Source: Eupeodes corollae
Lineage: Eukaryota; Arthropoda; Insecta; Diptera; Syrphidae
Assembly (NCBI RefSeq): GCF_945859685.1
Contig: NC_079147.1
Coordinates: 81,646,315-81,710,314 of the forward strand
Reading direction: 5' to 3'
DNA length: 64,000 nucleotides
The translations under genes and the position numbers were made by a program. Numbering within the stretch: position 1 is the first letter of the stretch; every line of letters starts with the position of its first letter. This document shows, one piece after another, positions 51,410 through 61,873 of the stretch. The notes below the pieces were generated by a model that saw only the letters and a program-made list of their open reading frames with translations, had not been told where the DNA came from and did not search any database.

Positions 51410-52861
51410 CAGTGGTGCTAGAAACATTCCGGATTTTTTTAGTTAAGTTTATTATTCAATGTTTTGCTACCCAAGAATGTACATTTTTTTAAAATATTTT
51501 CTATATTTTTTATAATGTAATTAGATCATACAAAAATTAAAACAAGTTAAAAAAATCCACACAATAAATGGTGGTAACAAAAAAATAAATAAATTCAATA
51601 ATTTGTCTGCTAAAAACTAACCGGATTTTTGTCACTAAATACTAAAAATTAATATTTTGTCCAGGAACCTTTATTTTTAATAACTTCTTGGCATCACTCA
51701 TTCTTCAAAGCTGCAAAAAGAGAGCTTGTTGAAGTGTGCGTTCTCTTTCCAACCGTTCTTTTTAAAACTGCCCACAAGTTTTCAATGGGGTTTAAATCAG
51801 GAGATTGGGACGGCCACTCTAAGACACAAATATTTCTTGTTGCAAACCACTCTTTTAGCAGCTTTGAAGAATATTTGGGAATATTATCCTGCTGAAAAAC
51901 TCAACACAAAGGCATTTCCTCTTCAGCATATGGCAGCATTGTTGATTCCAAAATATCCCTATATTGAAACGGTCCATAATTCCTGCAATTTGATGTATCG
52001 GACCAACACCTGACCAAGACCATCACTGAGGCACCACCGTGCTTAACCGTAGGGAGTATATTTGCTGGTTTTAAACATGTTCCTTTCGAGCGCCTTACTG
52101 TAATTCTACCATCGGAGTAAAATAAGTTGAATTTGCTTTCATCACTGAAAAGCACACTTGTCCATTTGCTTATAGTCTAGTTCAGATGATTTTTTGCAAA
52201 TTAAACTCTAATTAAATATTTTAATTAAGAAATTTAAAGTTTTTTACGATGTTTTTCAGTAAATAGTGGCTTTTTTGCTGGTCGTAACGCATAAAGACCG
52301 CATTTCCCTAAACGACTCCTTACCGTAGATGGTGCTATAGATAAATTTAGATCCTCACAGATGTTTTTCAAGGACGCAAAAGGGTCCTTAAGAACAAAAT
52401 TCCTTATGCGCCTATCTGTCATAAACTGTTCAAGTTGGAATTTTCACCATTTCAGCGATTACATTTTGTTTTGAACCGGCTTGATACTTTTCTAACACTT
52501 TATAACGAATAGCGTTTGTGTGACGTATTTAAGCCATTTTATTAATCGAATTAATTTCTATTTAGACAGCTCACAACCTGCTTAGTTTTTTTAATTAATT
52601 ATGCTAACCAAATGACAAGAAAAACCGTTACCTAAACATCAAGACTCGAAGTTTTGTATAAAATCCGGTTAGTTTTGAGCAGGGATGTTATGGGGTAAAT
52701 TTATATATTTTATATTTATTTTTTTTACCATCAGATCATTATTTTTTAAAGTAATTATAAAGTATACCAATATGTTTTTGAAATAAATAAAAACAGCAAA
52801 TTCAGTTTGATTTTTCCATTGTACAAGAAAAAACAAAACCGGAATGTTTCTGGCACCCCTG
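51410..52861 (-). mobile_element. Tc1-like transposon, IR/DR type
   Basis: Outer ends CAGTGGTGCTAGAAACATTC and GAATGTTTCTGGCACCCCTG (about 24 bp, a few mismatches) flanked by TA (51408-51409, 52862-52863). Inner repeats AAAACTAACCGGATTTT (about 51614-51630 and, inverted, 52658-52676) share the CCGGATTTT core with the outer ones. The transposase is on the minus strand. Confidence 0.92.
51660..52440 (-). pseudogene. Tc1-like transposase pseudogene
   Basis: The minus strand reads MTDRRIRNFVLKDPFASLKN, SIAPSTVRSRLGKCGLYALR, PAKKPLFTEKHRKKL-stop; then MLFSDESKFNLFYSDGRITV (first Asp, about 52150), LPTVKHGGASVMVL, STMLPYAEEEMPLC-stop, VFQQDNIPKYSSKLLKEWFA (second Asp) and SPDLNPIENLWAVLK (Glu, about 51790). 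It has several stops and a deletion between the two halves. The catalytic triad is still readable. Confidence 0.83.
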
Positions 52862-52863
52862 TA

Positions 52864-54160
52864 TGTAATAGATTAGTGCCTTTTCTATTTCAAATCAAAG
52901 ATTTGAGCTGAAACTTTAATAAAATAAACAAAAATTCCCCCTCAATAAGGGAATTCATTAGTTTTTGGTTTTAAGACTTTGTTGCTTAAAAGTTTAAAAT
53001 TAAAATAATAACAAACTAAACAGTCATTTTTGGTCCGTTTCTATTTTATTACAAACAAAAATTGCATTAATTCGAGTTATTTTTAAAACTATTTTATTTA
53101 ATGGCGCTTTTAAGTAGTTTTGTTTTTACAAAATGTCTATAATATAACAAATTTTTAAAAAATCACATATTATTTATTTTTAAAGTTTCTATTTTTTTAT
53201 TTGATTTTGTTGCTTTCGATTTATTTTTGTAACAATAGTTTTATTTAAAAATTTAAGTTTTTACATAAATATTTTTGTTAATGTTGCTATACAATTGGTC
53301 AGGAATGAAAAATTATTATTAATATTAATTTTTGTTAATTATTGTTTTATATGCTCGTAAATAGGCCAATTTATTATTTATGTTAAGACATTAGAAAATT
53401 TGTTTGTTTATATTTATTTACATGGAAAAATAAAGCAACCACAAGACTCTTTATTATATTTTGTACTTTAATATGTTCTATTTTATTTAATGGTTTGTTT
53501 TTTATTTTACAAAATTAAAAATTAAATAAAATATGTCAAAAAAAGAAATCAAGATATCTTAAAAATTTAAAGAAAGAATAGATTTAATTTATATTTTGAA
53601 AAATAGGTAGGTGTAGGTAAATACTAAAAAAGGTCTTTTTTCTTTTTTAGAGAAGTCCAATGTCTCTTAAAGAGCCATCAACAGCTTCATCCTAGATAAT
53701 ATATAAGAAAATTGTAAGTTTTTGATTTTGGTTCAAAAGGTGAAAGTCTTAATTTATTATTTAATGAAATGAATTTTGTACTTACAAAATGTGAAGCAAA
53801 ATGAATGAATATGTACAATATACGATAAAAACAAATTTTAAATGATTTATTTCGTTTGCATATTTAAAAGCACATCAAAATTTATATGAGCTGTTATAAT
53901 ATTTTTCTTTGCGGAGATGCTGCTGAGGAATATTTTGGACATTGAAAATATTTGGGAAAACAAAAACAAATATGGTATAAAATATGCATAAAAATAAAAA
54001 TATTAAAAAGATAAATAAAATGTAACTCGTGTCCTAGGAATCAATGATAACCCGTTCATTACAGTATTTCGATTTCTAATCTACCTTCAAAGAAAATTAT
54101 TAATAAATCTCATTTCAAAATTTTCGAACTCTTTACAAACCCGAATTAACTTTTTCTTTT
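52864..54160. other. Very AT-rich non-coding DNA
   Basis: Long A/T-rich stretch, no gene or recognised element. Confidence 0.5.
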
Positions 54161-54163
54161 ACA

Positions 54164-54645
54164 ATTTACGATCTAAGATGTTCGTTGTACGATTTACGAT
54201 GCACGATGTACGATGTACGATGTACGATGTACGATGTACGATGTACGATGTACGATGTACGATGTACGATGTACGATGTACGATGCACGATGTACGATGT
54301 ACGATGCACGATGTACGATGTACGATGTACGATGTACGATGCACGATGTACGATGTACGATGTACGATGTACGATGTACGATGTACGATGTACGATGTAC
54401 GATGTACTACGTACGATGTACGATGTACGATGTACGATGTACGATGTACGATGTACGATGTACGATGTACGATGTATGATGTACGATGTACGATGTACGA
54501 TGTACGATGCACGATATCGTGCATTTATAATTTACGATCTAAGATGTTCGTTGTACGATTTACAATGTACGATGTACGATGGAAGATGTACGATGTACGG
54601 TGTACGATGTACGATGTACGTTGTACGATATATAATATAAGGAAT
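54164..54645. repeat. 7-bp satellite (TACGATG)n
   Basis: A tandem array of TACGATG units, about 46 in the first block (about 54194-54518) and about 10 in the second (about 54556-54640). Each block is preceded by a near-identical leader, TTACGATCTAAGATGTTCGT (54166 and 54530), so leader plus array was duplicated as a unit. Variants (CACGATG) are sprinkled through it. The unit contains no stop in any frame, so all three forward frames spell a 7-residue periodic peptide (MYDVRCT); these are not genes. Confidence 0.95.
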
Positions 54646-55956
54646 ACGATACACGATAAACGATATTTGTTCGTGAATAAAATATCTGTTGTTATTCTTC
54701 TTGCTGATAACATTTAGGAATGGTATTATTATGATTGTTTTTCTATAAATTCCGATTTGGCCTATTGAAATGAGAGCAAAGTTCTCTAAAATCTTCCTTT
54801 TCGTTAATATTTTTTTTTAAGCGTTATTATCTACTAAGTAAAATTTACAATTTGTATGTTTCTGCGAAGCCTAAGATTTTCTGCAGACGATTGTATGAAA
54901 ATTCTTTCGAAATTATTTTAGTTTCTAATATTCTAATAATTTTGTATATTAAACTTGATTGATTTGAATCTTATTTATGTATTTAAAAATATTTATAACT
55001 CGAAGACTAAAGAATTTAAACTCTAAAAAAAATGTACACCTGAGATAGTTATTTATCAAAGAAGATATTTGATTTAACATTTTTAAGTTTAAGGAGTTAG
55101 ATTGTTAATTTCTGGTGAAAAATGGGATATTACAAAAATTCAAAAAGGGAGTGCTCTCAATAAACATTCCATTAATTAATATTATTTGTTTCAATGCAAT
55201 TAATTAAGATTTCAAAAACTAAAAATACATGATTTATTAAGTAAAACACTTCACACTATTTTCAGCAAAATAAGAACTTTTAATTTTCATACGACAAAAA
55301 GTAGTGGAAAAAAAAAAACAAATATATTTGACTGTTTATGAAACTTAAGTGGCTTAAACCTTTGAGATCTTATTTTCCTGCATAACAATTTTCTAAATTT
55401 TCCAAGTCTTAGGAAAAATTGTATTTAGCTATTATTGAAATTAATCCGAACAAATGTTGGAATACTTCGTTTTCCTTTGATCAATCATCATTTATTTTTT
55501 TGAAAGTCGATCATTGAAAATATCTATCATAGAAAAATGTAGACGAGTGGTTAGACAAAGAACACCTTAAGTTGAACGATTTTATTCTAAATAATAAAAG
55601 TAAAAATCTTTTGTTCTTTAAAAAACTTTTTCATCAATGGAGTTCTGGGTTAAATAAAGAATAGTTTTTTTTTAATAACACATCGTTAGAACCTCAACAC
55701 ATTATATTCAATGATGGTAACCAATGTCAGCCTTCAAAACTAAATGTTCAACTTTCCTACTATTGGTTTGATTACAGCGTGTAAACCTTTGGCTAAGTTA
55801 TAGAGGTCATTGATTTTTACCATTGAAACCAATCATTGGAATTTTTTTCACAGGTTGAAAATTGAAAATTTCTGTGTTTGTACAAAATACTTTAATTTTA
55901 CTGACAAACTTAAATTCAATTTAAATTATTTTGCCAAAGGGAATTTATTAATTTAA
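54646..55956. other. AT-rich non-coding DNA
   Basis: No gene seen. ATTGAAACCAATCATT at about 55833 recurs near 15378 and inverted near 56294. Confidence 0.4.
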
Positions 55957-56330
55957 GGTGCCAGTTATAGCTATTATTGGTTGAAAACTTAGTTCCGAGA
56001 TTTAAAAGCGATTAAAAGAGTAAAATTTGTAATGTTTGGTGTCAAAATGAAGCTGACAGTTTAACATTTTTTCATCTAAAAAAACACATTATTTAACCCT
56101 TAGTTCATTTTAAATCTTTAAATGACAACTTCGATTTCAATGATTGTTGTTTTTACATTTGGGTACATAATCTTTCCACTGAAAGTGTTTAGTTTTCTTT
56201 GTATACCCATCTGTTAGTTATCCTTTCAATGATCCACTCTAACCTTAAATGCTTGATTCCAATCAAGACATTTTAATCTAATTACAGAAGTTTTCAATGA
56301 TTGGTTTCAATAATAGCTATAAATGGCCCC
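55957..56330. mobile_element. Small inverted-repeat element flanked by TTAA
   Basis: The left end GGTGCCAGTTATAGCTATTA and the right end TAATAGCTATAAATGGCCCC are inverted repeats of about 23 bp with two mismatches, bordered by TTAA at 55953-55956 and 56331-56334. It is 374 bp with no coding capacity. TTAA duplication is the hallmark of piggyBac-type transposition; the family is not recognised. Confidence 0.6.
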
Positions 56331-56334
56331 TTAA

Positions 56335-56640
56335 TAATCTCTTACAGAATTCACTATCATGTGTGCCTATATTTGTTTGCTATAGTATCTACTTCCTTCT
56401 GATGTTTTAATATCTTCATAATCACTCATGTTGTGATTGTCACCTATAATTGGGAAGCTTGTAAATCAAATACAATCTTTTGGGAATGCAATATTTTATG
56501 AGTTCAATATATAGATTGAATTAACCTAAAAATTGGGTTTTCAAATTTTGCAATCACCAATTAGTTGAACTTAAAAAGACTGCAATCATTTTATTTCGCG
56601 TTATTGATTACAATAGTGAAATTTCACTTAAGAATGCAAA
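56335..56640. other. Non-coding DNA
   Basis: No gene or recognised element before the complex repeat begins. Confidence 0.4.
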
Positions 56641-57720
56641 TGAATTCAAGGACTTATACCAAGACTTGAAGTGAATGGAAGGATCTTAAGTGAATCTAAT
56701 TACTTCAAGTGAATGCAAGGACTTCAAGTGAATACACGGACTTCAAGTGAATACACGGACTTCATGTGAATGTAAGGACTTCGTATGAATGCAAAAATTT
56801 CAAGTGAAGATAAAGAATCCAAAAGAATGAGTAGACCTGAAGTGAATTAAACACTAATGCAAACGATGCATGAAGTCTCCAATGAATGCAATCAAATGAT
56901 TGGAGGAAAAAGATTGCAGTCTTTTTAAGTTCGTTCGAATGATAAGAGATTGCAAAATATGAAGTGAAATCTAAGAATGCAATTGTTCAATAAATAATTT
57001 AAGTGAATGCAATTACTTCAAGTGAATGCAAATACGTATGCAAAGGCGTGAAGTGAATGCAAGGATTCTAAGTAAATGGAATTACTTCAAGTGAATGCAA
57101 TGACTTCAAGTGAATGCAAAGACTTCAAGTAAAGGCAAAAAATCCAAAACCATGAGTAGACCTGAAGTGAATGCAAACGGTGCATGAAGTCTCAAATGAG
57201 TGCAAAGCCTTTAATTGAATGCAAATAATGCACAAAGTCTCCAATGAATGCAATCAAATGATTGGAGGAAAAAGATTGCAGTCTTTTAAAGTTCGTTCGA
57301 ATGATAAGTGATTGCAAAATATAAAGTGAAATCAATGAATGCAATGTTTAACTTGAATTCTATAAATAATTTAAGTGAATGCAAAGGCGTGAAGTGAATG
57401 CAAGGATTTTAAGTGAATGGATTTACTTTAAGTGAATGTAATGACTTCAAGTGAATGCAAAGACTTCAAGTAAAGGCAAGGAATCCAAAACCATGAGTAG
57501 ACCTGAAGTGAATGCAAACACTTTAAGTTAATGCAAACAATGCAAAAAGTCTCCAATGAATGCAAAGACTTTAAGTGAATGCAAATAATGCACAAAGTCT
57601 CCAATGAATGCAATCTAATGATTGTAGTCAAATGATTGCACAAAAAAGATGCAGTCTTTTAAATTCGAATCATTAGTGATTGTAAAATGTTATATCCCAA
57701 TCTTGAGATGAATTCAATGA
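56640..57720. repeat. Complex tandem repeat: AAGTGAATGCAA sub-repeats in three higher-order copies
   Basis: Short units of the type CTTCAAGTGAATGCAAGGA, 17-19 bp, are strung together. They are nested in a larger unit marked by GAGTAGACCTGAAGTGAAT at 56829, 57154 and 57495 (periods 325 and 341 bp), and by ATTGGAGGAAAAAGATTGCA at about 56899 and 57260. The 71-residue minus-strand frame with repeated HSLET is a by-product. Confidence 0.88.
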
Positions 57721-59370
57721 ATCAAATTTTTAAGTAGAATTCAATTCAAAATGATTAATAATGCTTTTTTAAACCTTAGTCATTATAAAATTGATCAAAT
57801 CCTAATTGATAACCATATATTGTTATGCTTTTCTATACTTTTAACATTTTTAATAATTAAAAGTCTTCGCAATTGGCTGCTTAAATGTTACATTGTGATT
57901 TTCGTATTTATCAACTATTGTCACTCGGAATGTGGGTTAATATTAAACAAAATGGTTAAGGTTGTGCTATGTTATGAGGGTCTACAATATTTTCTTAATT
58001 ATTTAAATCCAATTAAATGTTTCATTTAAATTTTTGAAAAATAAATTATTTCTTAGGTAAAGTTATGAGTTATATTTCATTTGCATGTGCATTTTGTTAA
58101 TTAAAATGTGATTTATTTTATGAATTTATTTATTTTTTTTAAATTATTTGCAATTAAATAAGTTTGGACCAAAAATGACTGCGAATTTGGTTGGACTGTC
58201 GCAATATAGTATAACATATATAAGTTGTTTGCATTTTATTCCTTGAGTTTTGTTAAATATAGATTCTAGTTTTTATTTTTCTTATCAAATAAATAATCTC
58301 CCAGAATGAAGAGATTAATAAAACTTTTTAAAAATAAACCAATAAACACCGATACATAAACAAAGCTTGATTGAAAACAAAAATTGAAAATAGAATAGAA
58401 AGCTTTAAAGAGAATTAGTAAATATTTTTATAATCTTTGTTTTTTTATTATTATTATTTTTTAAAACAAGTTTTAAAGTAAAAATAGGTTTACTTTTTTT
58501 TTAAATCATTTTTTGAAATTCTAATTTATAATATTTGTAAAATTAAACATACAGAAACATACACATTATTTTTATATATTGTTTGTTGCTTAAGAAAAAA
58601 GTTTACAATAACTTTGTCTTACATATTAAGTGATACAGTTATTGAGCAAAAAGAAACAAATTAAGTTTAGAAGTAAATTCACAAAGATATACTATAAACA
58701 ACAGTGTGTTAGTGTTACGAATTATAGCTCTAAATAAAAACTATATAATTATGGTAACATTCACAAAGTATCAGAAGAGGTCTTTCAGTTTAAATATAGT
58801 TAATATAGTTTTACTGTGCTGCTAATATTTATAAAAATTATCAACAATAAGTGGTGTTTTTTTTTTTTTTTTTTAATAATGAACAGAAATTATTTGATTA
58901 ATACAATTAGATATTAGTATAAGCTTAAAAATTATAAAAATGTCCACCATCTTTTTTTTAAATCTTTTTTCTTTTTAATATTTCTAAAACAAAGGCCAAT
59001 TATTTATTGTGTTTTTCTTTTTCTCGATTAGGACAAAAGTTTAAATAGGTTGTTCCAGAAAAATGTTTTCTTTTTTAACTTAAATCTAGTTTTCAGTACG
59101 TTTGTGGAATTAATAACTAACATGCAAGGTGTGAGATGTTGTTTTTTATTTTAACGATTTTTTGAAAAAATATGTTTTGTATTTTTAAATTTATAGTGAT
59201 ATTGCACAGTTCATCCCGTATAAAAAGAAGTCCAACAGTTAAAACGTTTTTCTAAGATTGAGTTTTATTTTATTGTTACATTTGTGTATTGTTCTTAAAT
59301 TAAAATTTTTGTTTCAAGAGTTAAAAATTGCTAATAAGGACATATGTCTGATTAAAGTGCTTACATTAAT
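57721..59370. other. Very AT-rich non-coding DNA
   Basis: No gene recognised. A 92-codon frame at 57751-58029 is hydrophobic and AT-driven with no known domain. Confidence 0.45.
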
Positions 59371-59420
59371 GGCTGCCTTCAATCTTAGACAGATAGGATA
59401 TCCAGATGAGTTTTTATTAG
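59371..59420 (+). repeat. Solo end of the GGCTGCGTTCAA family
   Basis: GGCTGCCTTCAATCTTAGAC followed by AGATAGGATATCCAG matches the left end of the element at 49711. No partner end was found nearby. Confidence 0.55.
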
Positions 59421-59839
59421 TGTTTATGTGTAAAAGAACAGCTGTTCCAAAACAGGTGGGATGTCAAAAAAAGGAATCAAAGGGTATCTCGACACAGTTT
59501 TTCTTTTCTTAAAGCCTTTGCGGGGATGTAAAGTTAAATACACTGGCCGGCAAAATTAAGTTTTCATTTCAGTCCCACAAACAAAACGAAGAATCAAAAG
59601 TAGCAAACGTATTTGAACACATCCCCGACTGAATGGAGACTTGATAAAGTTCGAAAATTGGAGAGTTATTTGCATTTTGCTTTCATTCTTCAAATTTCAA
59701 AATATAAGCGAAAATTGTTTTAGACCGCACAAGACAACCAACTCTTGACGCTTAACAAGCATGATTTTGCACTGATTCTTCCTGCATTGATCACATCAAT
59801 ACCTTTCGGATCATCTTCGAGAAGTGCGTGGAATATCGT
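59421..59839. other. Non-coding DNA
   Basis: No supported gene. CACTGGCCGGCAAAATTAAG near 59540 looks like a possible transposon end, but no partner was found. Confidence 0.3.
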
Positions 59840-60120
59840 TCACCACTTTACCTGCTGTTAATTGATTTTGACTTTGTGACCACTCAACAATTGTGACGTC
59901 TTATAAAGAGTTGACAGACACATTTGAAATTCAATGTGGATTCAGACAGGGCGGCGCGGCGCGGCGTATTGTCACTTATTCTGTTCTTCTTGGTGATCAG
60001 TGGTGTGCTGAGGGCAACCTTGAAAGAAAACGGATAAATAAAATGGACTCTTAACAACATACTCCAAAAATCTAGACTACGCAGTCGAGGCATGCCTGTT
60101 TCTTAGAGGATAATGGATCT
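59840..60120 (+). pseudogene. LINE reverse transcriptase fragment (motifs B and C)
   Basis: FEIQCGFRQG (about 59920, the GVRQG motif B), a GC-rich insertion-like GGCGCGGCG run, LLGDQWCAEGNLERKR, TLNNILQ and LDYAVEACLF (about 60071), where LDYADDVCLF is expected. Short, frameshifted, from a LINE lineage different from those above. Confidence 0.5.
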
Positions 60121-60170
60121 CCATCAGATGTCATCAAGGATGGAGGGAAAATCAGAAATCGGTAGTCAGG

Positions 60171-61000
60171 AACCCATTGACACTATTATTCAGGGTCCGA
60201 CAGCAAGTATTGAAGATTTTAAGGTGTCATCACGCGAGGTGGAGAAACCGTATTGTTATGAGTATGGGTAGAACCGATTCGTTGCGAGATGTTACTTGAG
60301 AAGCCATGGAGACATGTTTACATCACGTTCGTTGAAACAGGCCGTTCGGTCATTGAAACACAGAGACGATCTGAAATCATTTTAGTATTGGCCGCCACGG
60401 TCGTGTTCCAAAGTTTAAATACGATTTGAAAGTGAAAATAACTTTGACAAAACTCGTTCTTTGAGATGTGAAACTGCACGGAGAGGTGATCGAACGATAA
60501 GGACTCCAGAAAATAGTGAAGGAGTGCGTCAAGCTGTTGAAGCCAGCCCTCGTCGATTGGTTGTATTTCACGTCTGAACCCATTGGCACTTTTATTCAGG
60601 GTCCGGCAGCAAGGTTTGGAAGATTTTAACGGGTCGTCAAGCGAGGTGGAGAAACCGTTTTGTTGTGAGTATGGGTAATACCGGCTCGTTGTGAGATGTT
60701 ACTTCAGTGGCCATGGAGCCAAAGGCGATTTGCGCATAGTTGGTTTGTTTAAAACACGTTCATTGAAATAGGCCGTTCGTTCATTGAGAAGATTCTGAAA
60801 TTATTTTAATATTGGCCGCCACGGTCGTGTTCCAAGGTTTAGATACGATTTGGAAGTGAAAATAACTCTGAGAGAAGTCTTTCTTTAAGACCTGAAATTG
60901 CACGAAGTGGTGATCGAACGGTAAGGACTAAATAAAATATTGAACGAGTGCGTGAAGCTGTTGAAGCCAGCCAAAGTCGGTTGGTTGCATGTCACACTTG
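60171..61000. repeat. Tandem duplication of about 415 bp in a mariner-like fossil
   Basis: 60171-60576 and 60577-61000 are diverged head-to-tail copies; both start AACCCATTG followed by ATTCAGGGTCCG. Both include GAGGTGGAGAAACCG, TATTGGCCGCCACGGTCGTG and GTTGAAGCCAGCC. Confidence 0.85.
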
Positions 61001-61690
61001 GGCTCGTTTCACACTACATGGTTTTGACCGCACGGCAAGAAACCCGAAGGCCTAAACCGGATCAATGGCTAATTACACATAATACGGTTTTAACCGTACG
61101 GTAAAACACGATATATCTAGGTGTCTTGTGCTTAGTATGGTGTCTTGAAGTGGCTGATCGAACTCTGCCGCACGAATAAAATCGTATGATGTGTAAACAT
61201 GCATTTCCTCACGTACGCCACTAAGCTTATCGCGCCGTCCGGTTGCCGTATACTGTAGTGGCAGTAGACGGTTGCTACACGGCGCGGCGCAGGTTTTTTG
61301 CCGTGACCGTATATGCTCTTCTTCGCACCTCTAACAAAATGTCGCCGTCCGTTTTTTTGCCGTACGGTCAAAACCGTGTAGTGTGAAACGAGCCTTGGGC
61401 TCTACGGATGTCGGACCGCTGAGTTCAGCGAATTTTAAACTTTAGGATGCATGTTCATCCAAACAAGATGATGATTGTCCAAGAATTGCAGCAAAACGAC
61501 TACAGCACACGGATGAGGTGTGCAGAAGCAATGTAGGATGTCTTGACTTATTACACTGTTTTGCGATAATGAGCTACGAATCCCACTTTCATTAATCAGG
61601 AGTGGTTAAAAAAAACTTCCGTCATGGGGCCTCTGAAAACCCACAAAAGCTGCATGAAGGACCTCTCCACAGTTTCAAAGATCACATAGG
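60380..61690 (+). pseudogene. Mariner-like transposase fossil
   Basis: The duplicated unit encodes RTPENSEGVRQAVEASPRRL (N-terminal linker of insect mariner-like transposases). After the inserted element it continues RMSDRSVQRILNFRMHVHPN, KMMIVQELQQNDYSTRMRCA and, in another frame, NELRIPLSLIRSG and ASENPQKLHEGPLHS. That order (linker, RRIL-HPYK-type motif, first-Asp region, SENP) fits the family. Many frame breaks; interrupted at 61001-61394. Confidence 0.6.
61001..61394. mobile_element. GGCTCGTTTCACAC-ended inverted-repeat MITE
   Basis: Left end GGCTCGTTTCACACTACATG and right end ACACGGTT-type reverse complement finishing GTAGTGTGAAACGAGCC; about 34-bp arms with two mismatches. TTG flanks both sides (60998-61000, 61395-61397). 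At 394 bp it is non-coding and GC-richer, with inner copies of the GGTTTTAACCGTACGG motif. It interrupts the mariner-like fossil. Confidence 0.85.
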
Positions 61691-61873
61691 CTGCGGTCAA
61701 GCTCGTGTTGGATAGGGCATCTTGGATAGGATTTTAAGATACCTTGTTGAACGAGTTGGATAGCTGTATTGAGATCGCTGTCAAAAAATAAAAACAACTT
61801 TAAGCTGTTCACAAAAAGAAGAGAAACATTTAAAGCTGCATGAACGACCTCTCCGCAGTCAAAAAGGTCACAA
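61646..61873. repeat. Duplicated 42-bp block around a solo GGCTGC-family end
   Basis: AAAGCTGCATGAAGGACCTC (61646 on) recurs as AAAGCTGCATGAACGACCTC (61832 on). Between them, from 61689, lies GGCTGCGGTCAAGCTCGTGT and then GTTGAACGAGTTGGATAGCT, which match the right end of the element at 49711-50241 in reverse complement. Confidence 0.6.

Noticed and set aside
54178..54717. Long open frames of 121-179 codons on both strands, apparently encoding repetitive proteins
   Set aside because: They are by-products of a stop-free 7-bp satellite; every frame gives the same 7-residue period and there is no gene structure.
56640..57720. CRISPR-like alternation of repeats and spacers
   Set aside because: Units vary in length, spacers are themselves repetitive, and the genome is a fly; this is a complex tandem repeat.
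57751..58029. 92-codon hydrophobic frame
   Set aside because: AT-driven composition, no recognisable domain, no splice or conservation evidence.
59940..59965. GGCGCGGCG run as a CpG-island-like regulatory element
   Set aside because: Short simple repeat inside a dead RT fragment; no promoter context.
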